Origin: an uncultured Erysipelotrichaceae bacterium
GTDB taxonomy: Bacteria > Bacillota_I > Bacilli_A > RFN20 > CAG-826
Direction of reading: 5' to 3'
Length of the DNA stretch: 33,112 bases
Assembly: GCA_902797855.1 (NCBI GenBank)
Contig: CADBUI010000012.1
Span: 1-33,112 of the forward strand
The notes under the pieces are model-generated. The model saw nothing but the letters and a program-made list of their open reading frames with translations, was not told the origin of the DNA and ran no database searches. The position numbers were made by a program, and so were the translations under genes. Below, piece by piece: positions 7,096 to 15,244 of the stretch; within the stretch, counting starts at the first letter, position 1; every line of letters starts with the position of its first letter.

Positions 7096-7488
7096 CTCCT
7101 TATATATTTTTGATGCATCACGCTTAATTACAAGCGTGATTTTATTTGACATTTTGATTAATGAATCCACACCATTTTCGTTTAGCATTTTTTCATCAAC
7201 AATATTGTAATTATTTAGCATCAAGACAATACGTGAACCATTTAAGGAATGTGCGACAATATTTTCTCTTCCACCAAGTCCTTCGAGGATTTTTGAAGTA
7301 TTCGCGCTTAATTTAATTTCTTTAGGAAGTACACTAGTAGGATCTTTCTTTCTTTTAATTAAAGCAATAATAAACAAAACTAAAACAGTAAGGAAGACTA
7401 CTCCTGCAATCCCTAAAGCAATATATATTCCATATGAACGTAGCCATTCATTAAAGGCATTAGTTTGTGAATCTTCTAAAATTAACAT
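7084..7488 (-). CDS. Membrane-anchored PTS EIIB-like domain protein, catalytic Cys missing
   Basis: The protein has 134 residues. A transmembrane segment lies at about 21-45 (ending IALIKRKK). A domain at 63-133 resembles the glucose-family PTS EIIB fold: ILEGLGGRENIV, then a strand, then IVDEKMLNENGVDSLIKMSNKITLVI. In true EIIB domains a phosphorylated Cys lies just after the ENI segment; here that region reads HSLNGSR with Asn83 near the Cys position, so phosphotransfer is not expected. It may be a regulator or scaffold. An upstream in-frame ATG at 7515 is rejected because AAGGTAA lies 7 nt before the ATG at 7488. A TTGCTC-17-TATTAT promoter overlaps the start of the divergent CYTH gene. 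Confidence 0.7.
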   Translation of the reverse strand: MLILEDSQTNAFNEWLRSYGIYIALGIAGVVFLTVLVLFIIALIKRKKDPTSVLPKEIKLSANTSKILEGLGGRENIVAHSLNGSRIVLMLNNYNIVDEKMLNENGVDSLIKMSNKITLVIKRDASKIYKELFL

Positions 7489-7510
7489 GAGTGTTACCTT
7501 GATATATAAT
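7482..7510 (+). promoter_or_regulatory. Promoter of the CYTH gene
   Basis: TTAACA (7482-7487), a 17-nt spacer and TATAAT (7505-7510). The ATG follows 16 nt later with no Shine-Dalgarno, so a leader of about 10 nt is expected. Confidence 0.6.
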
Positions 7511-7526
7511 ATCATAAGTAAATATT

Positions 7527-8102
7527 ATGAGCAAAAATATCGAAATTGAGGCTAAAACACTTATAAGTAAAGATGAATATGAATTATTGATCTCTTCTTT
7601 TATAAATGAAAACAATAAAGTGTTTAAACAACTTAATTATTATTTCTGTGAAAAAGATATATCTCCAAAGAACTCAAAACTCGCCCTTAGGATTAGAGAA
7701 GAAGGAACGCTTATTGAAGCTACTTTAAAATTAGAGTTAAGTGAAGGTAAACTTGAAATCAATCAAAGATTATCTAAAAAAGAATACGAATTATTTTTAA
7801 ATAATAAGAAATTTCCTAAAGGTGAAGTATATGATTATCTCAAAGATAATAAAATCACTAACCCAGACGATTTAGTAGTGTTTGCAACTCTCACAAATTA
7901 TCGACTAGATGTTAAATATAAAGACTCCTTAGTCTCCATTGATAAAAGCGAATACCTTGGCCACATCGATTACGAAATCGAATGTGAAGCAAGTTCTATG
8001 AAGCTTGCGAAGACTTTATTAAAAGAATTTTTAGCAAATAAAAAGATTCCCTATAAAGAGAATCGTATTTCAAAACTTAAACGAGTGAAGAAAGCTATTT
8101 AG
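7527..8102 (+). CDS. CYTH domain protein (YjbK-like triphosphate tunnel enzyme)
   Basis: The protein has 191 residues. The N-terminal EIEAK (6-10) is the ExExK metal/substrate signature of CYTH triphosphate tunnel metalloenzymes. ALRIREEG supplies the conserved tunnel arginines (R55, R57). LRIREE, EATLKLE, DKSEYLG and DYEIECE continue the alternating charged beta-strand pattern. Relatives act on triphosphorylated substrates such as inorganic triphosphate or thiamine triphosphate; the substrate here is unknown. The gene overlaps the 3' end of the convergent spx gene by 8 bp. Confidence 0.88.
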   Translation: MSKNIEIEAKTLISKDEYELLISSFINENNKVFKQLNYYFCEKDISPKNSKLALRIREEGTLIEATLKLELSEGKLEINQRLSKKEYELFLNNKKFPKGEVYDYLKDNKITNPDDLVVFATLTNYRLDVKYKDSLVSIDKSEYLGHIDYEIECEASSMKLAKTLLKEFLANKKIPYKENRISKLKRVKKAI

Positions 8103-8517
8103 TTTCGCATTCATCATCCCCACAGCAACTTTCAATATGTGGGCACGCCATTTCGGCAATCCTTCTAGCGTGTGGAATGAATGTTCTAATTTCTTCAGAA
8201 TTATAACCAACTTGCATACGTCTATCATCAAGCATGATAGGACGTTTTAACACTGATGGGTTTTCGCGAATAAACTTAATAAGTTCAGAGATAGTCATAT
8301 CATCAATATTAACGTTTTGTTCTTTGATGATTTTAGAACGGTTAGAAATAATATCATCCGTGCCATTTTCTGATTTAACAAGCATGTCTTTAAGTTCGTC
8401 TTCAGTTAAAGTGGACGCAAAAATATTCTTTTCACGATATGGGATTTTTTGTTCATCAAACCACTTTTTAACTTTGCGACAACTTGAACATGAAGGTGAA
8501 GTGTAAATCGTAATCAT
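8095..8517 (-). CDS. spx: Spx/ArsC-family transcriptional regulator with Cys-rich C-terminal tail
   Basis: The protein has 140 residues. Spx binds the RNA polymerase alpha C-terminal domain and responds to thiol stress. It shows the redox switch CSSC (C10, C13), GTDDIISNRS, Arg92 in the KRPIM segment, and VGYNSEEIRTFIP. After the usual end it carries an extra tail with C125, H127, C131, C132 and C137 that Bacillus Spx does not have; this could bind a metal or be a second thiol sensor. No Shine-Dalgarno is present. TTGAAC-16-TATAAT ends 9 nt before the ATG, so a leader of about 2 nt is expected. Confidence 0.92.
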   Translation of the reverse strand: MITIYTSPSCSSCRKVKKWFDEQKIPYREKNIFASTLTEDELKDMLVKSENGTDDIISNRSKIIKEQNVNIDDMTISELIKFIRENPSVLKRPIMLDDRRMQVGYNSEEIRTFIPHARRIAEMACPHIESCCGDDECETK

Positions 8518-8526
8518 AGCGACTTA

Positions 8527-8591
8527 ATTATAAAATAAATGTCTAAAAGTTCAATATAGTATTTTGCTATATTGATTTATGCTTGTTATAA
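8527..8591. promoter_or_regulatory. Divergent promoters of spx and the Cof phosphatase sharing an inverted repeat
   Basis: Leftward: TTGAAC (549-554 in the 8500s), a 16-nt spacer, TATAAT (527-532). Rightward: TTGCTA (8564-8569), a 17-nt spacer, TATAAT (8587-8592). A perfect inverted repeat TCAATATAG-N7-CTATATTGA spans 8551-8575 and overlaps both -35 boxes. It is a candidate common operator. Confidence 0.6.
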
Positions 8592-8603
8592 TTTGATAGA
8601 TTT

Positions 8604-9443
8604 ATGAATAAAGAAAAATATCTTATTGCCTTAGATATGGATGGCACTTTATTAAATTCAAAAAAGAAGATATCTTTTCTTACTAGACATTATTTAAAAA
8701 AGTTAGCAAAACAAGGTCACAAAATAATACTCGCTAGCGGTAGACCATCCAGGTCACTTAAGCCATATCATAGCTTACTTAAGTTAGACACTCCGATGAT
8801 TTGTTATAATGGTGCCTATGTCTTTGATCCAAATGATCCTAATTTCAAGCCTCGAATCTTTGCTTTTCCTAAGGAAATAGTTAAAGAACTTACGAACAAA
8901 CTAGAAAAATACACCGCGAATATAATGTGTGAAGATGATGTTAATATTTGGGTTGATAAGGAAGATAAATATTTAGCGAAATTCTTCTGGTATGACAACA
9001 TGGATATCACCTTTGGAGATTTAAGAAAAACTCTAAATAAAGATCCGATGACAATGATTGTCCAAATGACTAAAGAAGATGAAGAGGCAAAAAAAGATAT
9101 TGTTAATATCTGCTCTAAATATGAGGGACTATCTGCGAGATTTTGGACTGGTTCACCATATTTTGAATTATATTTTATTAAAACAAGTAAGGGTGCATCT
9201 ATATTAGATATTGCCTCTTATTATCACATTCCTCAAAAGAATATCATTGTCTTTGGGGATGCTGAAAACGATGTTGAAATGATAGATATCGCTGGTTATG
9301 GTGTTGCGATGGTAAATGGAAAAACCTCCGTTAAAGAAAAAGCCCCTATCATCTCAATTAAAAGCAATGATAAGAATGGAATTTATCACACTTTGAAAAA
9401 GATACTTAAAGGTGAATATATTTCTAAAAATAGATTTATTTAA
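8604..9443 (+). CDS. Cof-type HAD-IIB family hydrolase
   Basis: The protein has 279 residues. The HAD nucleophile motif DMDGTLL (Asp11, Asp13) is at the N-terminus, ASGRP carries motif II, a Lys-containing stretch (IKTSKGASI) carries motif III, and GDAENDVEM carries motif IV. The C2-type cap between motifs II and III is characteristic of the Cof family, which dephosphorylates sugar phosphates, pyridoxal phosphate or FMN; the substrate cannot be told. TATAAT ends 11 nt before the ATG and no Shine-Dalgarno is seen. The 3' end overlaps the convergent pseudouridine synthase by 8 bp. Confidence 0.9.
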   Translation: MNKEKYLIALDMDGTLLNSKKKISFLTRHYLKKLAKQGHKIILASGRPSRSLKPYHSLLKLDTPMICYNGAYVFDPNDPNFKPRIFAFPKEIVKELTNKLEKYTANIMCEDDVNIWVDKEDKYLAKFFWYDNMDITFGDLRKTLNKDPMTMIVQMTKEDEEAKKDIVNICSKYEGLSARFWTGSPYFELYFIKTSKGASILDIASYYHIPQKNIIVFGDAENDVEMIDIAGYGVAMVNGKTSVKEKAPIISIKSNDKNGIYHTLKKILKGEYISKNRFI

Positions 9444-10401
9444 GTTTGTTTAAAATATCAGATTCTACCTTTGGTAGATTAGAGATAAATTTACGATTAG
9501 ATAGGTAGGAGAGCACTCCACCGATCTTTTTAAATTCAATAGAGTAGGCATGCAAAAATTGATTTTCAAATCCATACATAGATTTGAACAATCTATTGGT
9601 CATGAAATTACCGTATTTACCATCACCTACGATTGGATGAGAAATGCTAGAAAGATGGACTCTAATTTGATGAGTGCGACCAGTAACTAGATTAACACTA
9701 ACAAGGGAATAACCCTCATATTGTTTAATAGGAGAAACAATCGATAATGCCTTTTGAGCGCCATCTTTAAGTTTCCCAACTTTAACTAGTCCACTATTAG
9801 AGTCTTTAATTAAAGGTAGATCAATCTCAATTCTGTCTTTTATATTACCCACCACTAATGCTTGGTAGGTTTTTTCAATTTCAATTTTATCTTTGAATAA
9901 TTCTTCAAGTTCCTGCAAAGCAGGAAGTGTCTTACCAAAAACAACTAAACCAGATGTATTTCTATCAAGTCTATGCGCGGGTGCAGGAGTGAACCCAGAA
10001 GTAACTTTTGGATTATATTCACCTTTAAAATATAGATAATTTAAGACTTCGTTAGATAAAGTTAAACGCTTTTCTAAACTATCACCATGGACAAGTAGTC
10101 CACGAGGTTTATCAACGATTAAGATATTTTCATCTTCATAGATAATTGGGTACTTTAAATCAGCTTTTCTAGCTTCTTTAGTTTTTACAAATTCCTTTAG
10201 TTGATCATCACTAACATAAATGGTGAGAGTTTCACCTTCACTTATGATGCAATCTTGTTTAACCCAATGTCCATTAATTTTGACATCTTTCTTACGGAAT
10301 AAACGATAAATAAAACTAAGAGGAGCCTCGCTTAAATACTTGCGAATATATTTATCTACTCTTTGATTAGATTCTTGTTTAGTAATTAAAATCTCTTTCA
10401 C
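9436..10401 (-). CDS. RluA-family (RluC/RluD-like) rRNA/tRNA pseudouridine synthase
   Basis: The protein has 321 residues. An S4 RNA-binding domain occupies about residues 12-65 (RVDKYIRKYLSEAP, KINGHWVK). The synthase domain has YEDENILIVDKPRGLLVH and the catalytic motif HRLDRNTSG (143-151, Asp146), then LVTGRTHQIRVHLSSISHPIVGD. The fold isomerises uridine to pseudouridine in structured RNA. The target is uncertain: RluC and RluD look alike at this level. The start is a GTG at 10401. There is no Shine-Dalgarno, and TATAAT ends 7 nt before the GTG, so the mRNA is predicted to be leaderless. Confidence 0.92.
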   Translation of the reverse strand: MKEILITKQESNQRVDKYIRKYLSEAPLSFIYRLFRKKDVKINGHWVKQDCIISEGETLTIYVSDDQLKEFVKTKEARKADLKYPIIYEDENILIVDKPRGLLVHGDSLEKRLTLSNEVLNYLYFKGEYNPKVTSGFTPAPAHRLDRNTSGLVVFGKTLPALQELEELFKDKIEIEKTYQALVVGNIKDRIEIDLPLIKDSNSGLVKVGKLKDGAQKALSIVSPIKQYEGYSLVSVNLVTGRTHQIRVHLSSISHPIVGDGKYGNFMTNRLFKSMYGFENQFLHAYSIEFKKIGGVLSYLSNRKFISNLPKVESDILNKLK

Positions 10402-10408
10402 GATAACA

Positions 10409-10437
10409 ATTATAATTGTTTGTTGATATTGCTACAA
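10409..10437 (-). promoter_or_regulatory. Promoter of the pseudouridine synthase gene, leaderless type
   Basis: Minus strand: TTGTAG (10432-10437), a 17-nt spacer, TATAAT (10409-10414), then TGTTATC and the GTG start. It overlaps the rightward tRNA-Ser promoter. Confidence 0.7.
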
Positions 10438-10451
10438 AGAAAACATATAAT
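10423..10451 (+). promoter_or_regulatory. Promoter of tRNA-Ser
   Basis: TTGATA (10423-10428), a 17-nt spacer and TATAAT (10446-10451), 10 nt before the mature tRNA. Confidence 0.75.
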
Positions 10452-10461
10452 TTAACAGCAC

Positions 10462-10552
10462 GGAAGATTACCCAAGAGGCTGAAGGGGTGGGCTTGGAAA
10501 GCTCATAGGTTCCGAAAGGGGCGCAAGAGTTCAAATCTCTTATCTTCCGCCA
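10462..10552 (+). tRNA. tRNA-Ser (anticodon GGA)
   Basis: The acceptor arms GGAAGAT (10462-10468) and ATCTTCC (10542-10548) pair fully, followed by discriminator G and an encoded CCA. The anticodon loop contains GGA, and a long variable arm (GGTTCCGAAAGGGGC region) is present as expected for class II tRNA-Ser. It is followed by its own terminator. Confidence 0.95.
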
Positions 10553-10565
10553 TTAATTAAAAATA

Positions 10566-10595
10566 GCGAGTTCAATTACGAAACTCGCTTTTTTT
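10566..10595. terminator. Bidirectional terminator of tRNA-Ser and the lipoprotein gene
   Basis: GCGAGTT (10566-10572) pairs with AACTCGC (10582-10588), followed by a long T-run on the plus strand and an A-rich flank that gives TATTTTT on the minus strand. It lies between convergent transcripts. Confidence 0.8.
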
Positions 10596-10600
10596 ATTTA

Positions 10601-12403
10601 TTAACGAGGACCATGTCCTCCTCCACCACCAGGACCACCTTGAGATGAACCTACTTTAGTTAATGTAGAGCTCATTGTAATTGAGGCGGATGAGGAAGAA
10701 CCGTTATAAATGCTATAGGTACTTCCTTGTTTTAAGCTAGGATGGGAGAAAATAATTTGATTGCAACTTTGCTTTAAAGTGTATGAAAATAATGGATTTT
10801 CAGTATCGCTACCAAGGGTGATAGCAATAAGCGCACCACTAGAGAAGGTGCTACCTTGATAGACAAATGTAGCCTGAGTCGCACTCATTTGTTCAGTCAT
10901 GCCACTTGTGGAACAGGCAAAGACAATTCCACCATTAAATTTAACTAAGTCTGAATCTAGTGAACCATTTCCACTACCAGGACCTTCAACAACAGTTCTT
11001 CCGCCATTAAAGATAAGCGATGTATTTGCATCTAATCCATCTCCAGATGCATAGACTCTTAAATATCCATCATTAATAGTGATATTGGTTTGAGAAACTA
11101 AATCACTAGCAGCGTTAATACCATCATCGTCTGAATTAGAAACAATGTTTGTTTCACTTCCATCAATAGTCACATTTGCACCTTCAAGTCCTTCATAAGA
11201 AGAATTAATAACGATAGATGCATTATTGATATTGAGGTTATAGTCAGCATGCACTCCATCATCAAGTGTTGAAAGCGTTAGATTAGCTCTAAGTAAATCA
11301 ACTTTTCCATAATTGGTATGAACACAGTCATCGAATGAATCTACGGTTAGTTTTGCTCCATGAGCAATACCAATACGGTAATCAGCATTTGTGGTCACTA
11401 CTGTGTCTTCAACACCATCACTATTTGAATCATATTCAAGTGCGCCTGCTTTAATTCCTTTAACTGAATTTGCTAGTGCATAATACGATGAAGATAGATA
11501 ATGGATTTCATCTTTAGCGACTCTTTTATAAGTTGATCCAGATTTAACAAACTTAAAATCATCAGTAGATAAACCATATGTTTCCATATTCGATGTGGAA
11601 TATGAAACAAATTCACCGATAGTTTTGATATTTTGTTCACCACCACTTACATAAACATATGTATCAGCTTGGATACCATCTCCATTAGTGTTTGCGGTGT
11701 ATTTAGTGTTAATTAATTTAACAAATCCTTCAGCGTCATTATAAGTAGTATTATCGCTACTTTCAGCTTGTATGCCATCTTTGATGGCAATACTAGAAAT
11801 ATTTGCACCATCAATAGTGACTGATTGAGCAGTTATTCCATGCGCAGCACCATTAACATTTAAAGTAATATCATTAATGAATAAATCTTTAGAAACTTTA
11901 AGTGCACTTTTTTGTTTAGAGGTGATATTTAAGCTACCACTACCTTGAATATGAACATATCCTTTAACGTGGAATGCGTTTGTGTCTAAGAAATCATTTT
12001 CAATTGTATTAACTGAATTATTTAATAAGACAACATATAGTTTAATTGCGTAACTACTACCAAAAGCAATTCCAGAAGATGAAGAAATAGATACTCCATC
12101 TAAATAGATATATACTTCACTATTTTTACTAGCAGTGATTGAAATAGATGGGTATTCACCCTTTAGGTAATAGTGACCTGCAGCACTTATAGTGTTATCA
12201 CTAAAAGAATCAAATGATGAAGGTATTTCGACATCTGAGTCTTTTGTGTAGTCACTATCGTAGTCGTTAGCGACTCCATCATCACTAATGCCACTTATTG
12301 GGTCAGTATCATAGTTATTTTCATCTAAATTAACATTGCTAGATGAACACCCGCATAGCATTAAAGCGCTAACTACGAGCAAAGGGAACGTTCTCTTTTT
12401 CAT
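10601..12403 (-). CDS. Carbohydrate-binding-domain (DUF4353/Cthe_2159-like) lipoprotein
   Basis: The protein has 600 residues. A lipoprotein signal peptide ends at the lipobox LCGC (Cys19), so it should be tethered outside the membrane. The mature part is rich in Ser, Asn, Asp and Gly and repeats short beta-strand turns with DG, DD and GI motifs (GIQAE, DGIQAD, DDGVHADY, EGLEGANV, DDGINAAS, GDGLDANT). This is the parallel beta-helix pattern of the Cthe_2159 family, which binds polygalacturonate-like polymers and calcium. The C-terminus is Gly/Pro/His-rich (GGPGGGGGHGPR). The start at 12403 is chosen because TAGGTG lies 6 nt upstream; a GTG three codons earlier lies within that site. Confidence 0.8.
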   Translation of the reverse strand: MKKRTFPLLVVSALMLCGCSSSNVNLDENNYDTDPISGISDDGVANDYDSDYTKDSDVEIPSSFDSFSDNTISAAGHYYLKGEYPSISITASKNSEVYIYLDGVSISSSSGIAFGSSYAIKLYVVLLNNSVNTIENDFLDTNAFHVKGYVHIQGSGSLNITSKQKSALKVSKDLFINDITLNVNGAAHGITAQSVTIDGANISSIAIKDGIQAESSDNTTYNDAEGFVKLINTKYTANTNGDGIQADTYVYVSGGEQNIKTIGEFVSYSTSNMETYGLSTDDFKFVKSGSTYKRVAKDEIHYLSSSYYALANSVKGIKAGALEYDSNSDGVEDTVVTTNADYRIGIAHGAKLTVDSFDDCVHTNYGKVDLLRANLTLSTLDDGVHADYNLNINNASIVINSSYEGLEGANVTIDGSETNIVSNSDDDGINAASDLVSQTNITINDGYLRVYASGDGLDANTSLIFNGGRTVVEGPGSGNGSLDSDLVKFNGGIVFACSTSGMTEQMSATQATFVYQGSTFSSGALIAITLGSDTENPLFSYTLKQSCNQIIFSHPSLKQGSTYSIYNGSSSSASITMSSTLTKVGSSQGGPGGGGGHGPR

Positions 12404-12431
12404 ACTTATCACCTACTTATTTATATAATAA

Positions 12432-12459
12432 ACATTAAAAAAGCCCCAATTGTTGGGGC
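12432..12459 (-). terminator. Terminator of the trpS-uracil permease operon
   Basis: Minus strand: GCCCCAA (453-459 in the 12400s), a short loop, TTGGGGC (443-449), then TTTTTTAATG. It is a strong GC stem with a T-run. Confidence 0.88.
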
Positions 12460-12475
12460 GAATTTTGCAAATTAT

Positions 12476-13921
12476 TTATTCTATTTCTTCTTCAATCTTA
12501 TTATGTTTTTCAATATATGAACATATTGCATAAGTAGCCATACCAAGAAGAAGCGAGAAGGCAATTGAAGTAATAGACACAAATCTAATTGGGGCAACTA
12601 ACTCACTGCCATCAAGTACTCCAAGGCGGTATGGGATTTGTAAGCTAAGTCCTCCAATACCCGCTATTAAGATAACTGATAAGGTAAACATATTCTTATG
12701 TTCATTTAAGTTAACTTGTTGAATCATCTTGAATCCACTAACAGCAATAAATCCATATAGTACTAGACACATTCCACCGATAACACACGAAGGAATAGTT
12801 CTAAAGAAAGATGTAAATGGGGTTAAAAACGCAACGACGATGCACATAATACATGCAACAATAATTGTTCTAATTGATGCATTCTTTGTAATAGCAATAC
12901 ATCCGACAGTTTCTCCATAGGTTGTGTTTGGGCATATTCCAAAGAAAGTACCGACAATTGAACCAACTCCATCACCCATAACTGTTCTAGATAATCCTGG
13001 TTCTTCATCAATTAGATTGCATCCAATAATATTTCCTAAGTTTTTATGATCGGCGATATGTTCAGAGAAGCTCACAAGTGAGATTGGAATAAAGGCAAGA
13101 GCGATTTCTGCTACTCCAAATGGATCAAGTGAAACATCATTTGTAACAATTTCATTAATTCCTTCAAGAAGCGAAAAGCGAGGATAATCAATAAAACTAG
13201 TTATTGAAATATTTGAGAAATCTTCGATTAATGGCGAGAAATCAATAATTATTAAATAAGGATTATTAATTGCTCTACCTATTAAAGTAAAGGTAAGCGC
13301 TAATAAATAACCAGCTAAAATACCAATTAAAAATGGAACAAGTCTAAAATGTTTAAAATGATTTTGAACAGTGAAAACAATGATGACAAAGAACGTTACA
13401 AGCGCACATAAAAGTGCTAATAAGTTATATGGAAATATATCTACACCGGTAACGGTTGCAAAATAGCCATCAGCCTTAACCATGTCTGCAGCTGCACTTC
13501 CTGCTAAGGTTAAACCAATTAAAGCAACAACTGGTCCAATTATAATTGGAGGAAACCATTTATCAATCCATTTTGTTCCTGCAAATTTAATAATAATTGA
13601 TAGCGCAATATAAACAGCGCCTGTAAATAATCCACCAAGAAGTATTCCTAAATAACCACATTGTCCATAGGCCATCGTTATCGCGCCTATAAAAGCAAAG
13701 TTACTAGAAATAATAACTGGGCTTTTTCTTTTAGTGATTAATAAATAGGTTATAGTTCCAAGCCCACAACCAAGTAAGGCTGCAGATATTTGTTCAGGTA
13801 GACCAACTAAAATTGGAACTAAAATAGTCGCGCCAACGATAGAAAGAAAATGTTGAAAACCACCCGCAATACAAATTGAGAGTTTTGGTTTATCGCTAAC
13901 GTTATATAACATTTTCGACAT
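12476..13921 (-). CDS. uraA: Uracil/xanthine permease (NCS2 family), uracil type
   Basis: The protein has 481 residues with about 12-14 hydrophobic helices. GGFQHFLSIVGATILVPIL is the start typical of UraA/PyrP, FSEHIADH carries the substrate-binding Glu/His region, and PNTTYGETVGCIAIT matches the second half-helix. It should be a proton-coupled uracil importer in the cytoplasmic membrane. The ATG lies 1 nt after the trpS stop, so the two genes form an operon under the trpS T-box, which is an unusual arrangement. No separate promoter was found between them. Confidence 0.93.
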   Translation of the reverse strand: MSKMLYNVSDKPKLSICIAGGFQHFLSIVGATILVPILVGLPEQISAALLGCGLGTITYLLITKRKSPVIISSNFAFIGAITMAYGQCGYLGILLGGLFTGAVYIALSIIIKFAGTKWIDKWFPPIIIGPVVALIGLTLAGSAAADMVKADGYFATVTGVDIFPYNLLALLCALVTFFVIIVFTVQNHFKHFRLVPFLIGILAGYLLALTFTLIGRAINNPYLIIIDFSPLIEDFSNISITSFIDYPRFSLLEGINEIVTNDVSLDPFGVAEIALAFIPISLVSFSEHIADHKNLGNIIGCNLIDEEPGLSRTVMGDGVGSIVGTFFGICPNTTYGETVGCIAITKNASIRTIIVACIMCIVVAFLTPFTSFFRTIPSCVIGGMCLVLYGFIAVSGFKMIQQVNLNEHKNMFTLSVILIAGIGGLSLQIPYRLGVLDGSELVAPIRFVSITSIAFSLLLGMATYAICSYIEKHNKIEEEIE

Positions 13922-13922
13922 T

Positions 13923-14921
13923 CTATCTTAATCCAACTTTACGATATACTTTAGCGAGTTTCTTTCTTGCTAAGAAGCTAGCTTTTTCAGCTCCTTTAGC
14001 TAAAATTTCATCAACAACTCCACTATTTTGGATTTCTTTAACTTTTGCCTGGAGTTTAGCAAGTTCGTCTACTACTACATCAGCGACTGCTTTTTTAAAG
14101 TTACCATATCCACCGTTTTCATATCGCTTAGCGATACTAGAAACGTCTTCATTAGTAAGAGCGGACATAATAGTAAGTAAGTTAGAGATACCAGGTTGAC
14201 TTTCTGGAGCGAATCTAACTTTATTTTCCATATCAGTCACTGCTGACATAATTTTCTTACGAGTGATATTTAAGTCTTCAAGAAGATAGATAGTACCTTT
14301 ATCAGATTCAGATTTAGACATCTTCTTAGAAGGATCACTAAGTGAATATACTTTCGCTCCTTTTTTAGCAAGTACTGGTTCAGGAACTTTAAATGTATCT
14401 CCATAGAAATGATTAAATCTAATAGCGATATCTCTTGTTAATTCAACATGTTGTTTTTGATCTACTCCAACTGGAACATAATCAGCGTCATATAAAAGAA
14501 TGTCTGCGGCCATTAAGGTTGGATAGATAAATATTCCTGTAGGAATTGAATCATTCGCGCCTAATTTAGCGGTTTTATCTTTAAACTGGGTCATACGGTG
14601 AAGTTCACCCATATTGGAATTACACGCCATAATATAGCCAAGTTCAGCGTGTTCATGAACATCGCTTTGTTTGAACAAAATAACTTTTTCTGGATCAAGT
14701 CCACAGGCTAAATAAATAGCGATTAAATCTTTTGTATTTTCTCTAAGTTCTTTAGGATCAATAGGTAAGGTAAGCGAATGGAGATCAGCAATAAAAACAA
14801 GCAAATCATATTCATCTTGATAAGAAACGAATTGTTTAATTGCTCCAATGTAGTTACCTAAAGTTAGTTTGCCAGTTGGCTTAATGCCACTTAACATTCT
14901 TTTTCTTTTATTCTCTTCCAT
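13923..14921 (-). CDS. trpS: Tryptophanyl-tRNA synthetase
   Basis: The protein has 332 residues and is a class I aminoacyl-tRNA synthetase charging tRNA-Trp. The HIGH-type motif TLGNYIG lies at 20-26 after SGIKPTGKL, and KMSKS lies at 200-204. The segment GVDQKQHVELTRDIA is typical of TrpRS. AGGAGG lies 8 nt upstream of the ATG. A complete T-box leader with a UGG specifier precedes it, so expression should rise when tRNA-Trp is uncharged. Uracil permease follows in the same operon. Confidence 0.96.
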   Translation of the reverse strand: MEENKRKRMLSGIKPTGKLTLGNYIGAIKQFVSYQDEYDLLVFIADLHSLTLPIDPKELRENTKDLIAIYLACGLDPEKVILFKQSDVHEHAELGYIMACNSNMGELHRMTQFKDKTAKLGANDSIPTGIFIYPTLMAADILLYDADYVPVGVDQKQHVELTRDIAIRFNHFYGDTFKVPEPVLAKKGAKVYSLSDPSKKMSKSESDKGTIYLLEDLNITRKKIMSAVTDMENKVRFAPESQPGISNLLTIMSALTNEDVSSIAKRYENGGYGNFKKAVADVVVDELAKLQAKVKEIQNSGVVDEILAKGAEKASFLARKKLAKVYRKVGLR

Positions 14922-14934
14922 TTTCTTTACCTCC

Positions 14935-15172
14935 TAAAAAAATAAATGCCTCAGATGATAAATCATCTAAGGACGCTTTCACGTGGTACCACCTTAGTTC
15001 AATTCTAATTAAATAGATTGCACTTTTCTCGATAACGGTGAGTGCCGTCTAAGCTACTAAATTCGCTTTGCCCTTAATAGTCCATATTATCTACTTATTC
15101 TTATCTAGCTTCCACCATCCTAGATTCTCTATAAAGACATCAGTAGTTTTTCTCTATCTCTTCGGTGTAGTT
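14935..15172 (-). promoter_or_regulatory. T-box riboswitch (tRNA-Trp) controlling trpS-uraA
   Basis: Minus strand: a stem I region (about 15172-15070) contains GGATGGTGG in its distal part and a specifier loop with UGG at 15084-15082 followed by A. The T-box/antiterminator AAGGTGGTACCACG is at 14995-14982. It pairs into a competing terminator formed by CCTTAGATGAT (from 14972) and ATCATCTGAGG (to 14949), followed by TTTATTTTTTT. UGG matches the downstream trpS. The whole non-coding stretch 14922-15244 is this leader plus the upstream terminator. Confidence 0.92.
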
Positions 15173-15213
15173 TTAATTCTATACCTTTTCAAATAATTGT
15201 CTAGATTTTCTAA

Positions 15214-15239
15214 TGAAAGAAAAAGCCACCGAAGTGGCT
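15214..15239 (-). terminator. Terminator of the two-TM protein gene
   Basis: Minus strand: AGCCAC, loop TTCG, GTGGCT, then TTTTTCTTTC. It directly follows the stop codon at 15245. Confidence 0.88.
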
Positions 15240-15244
15240 AGTTC

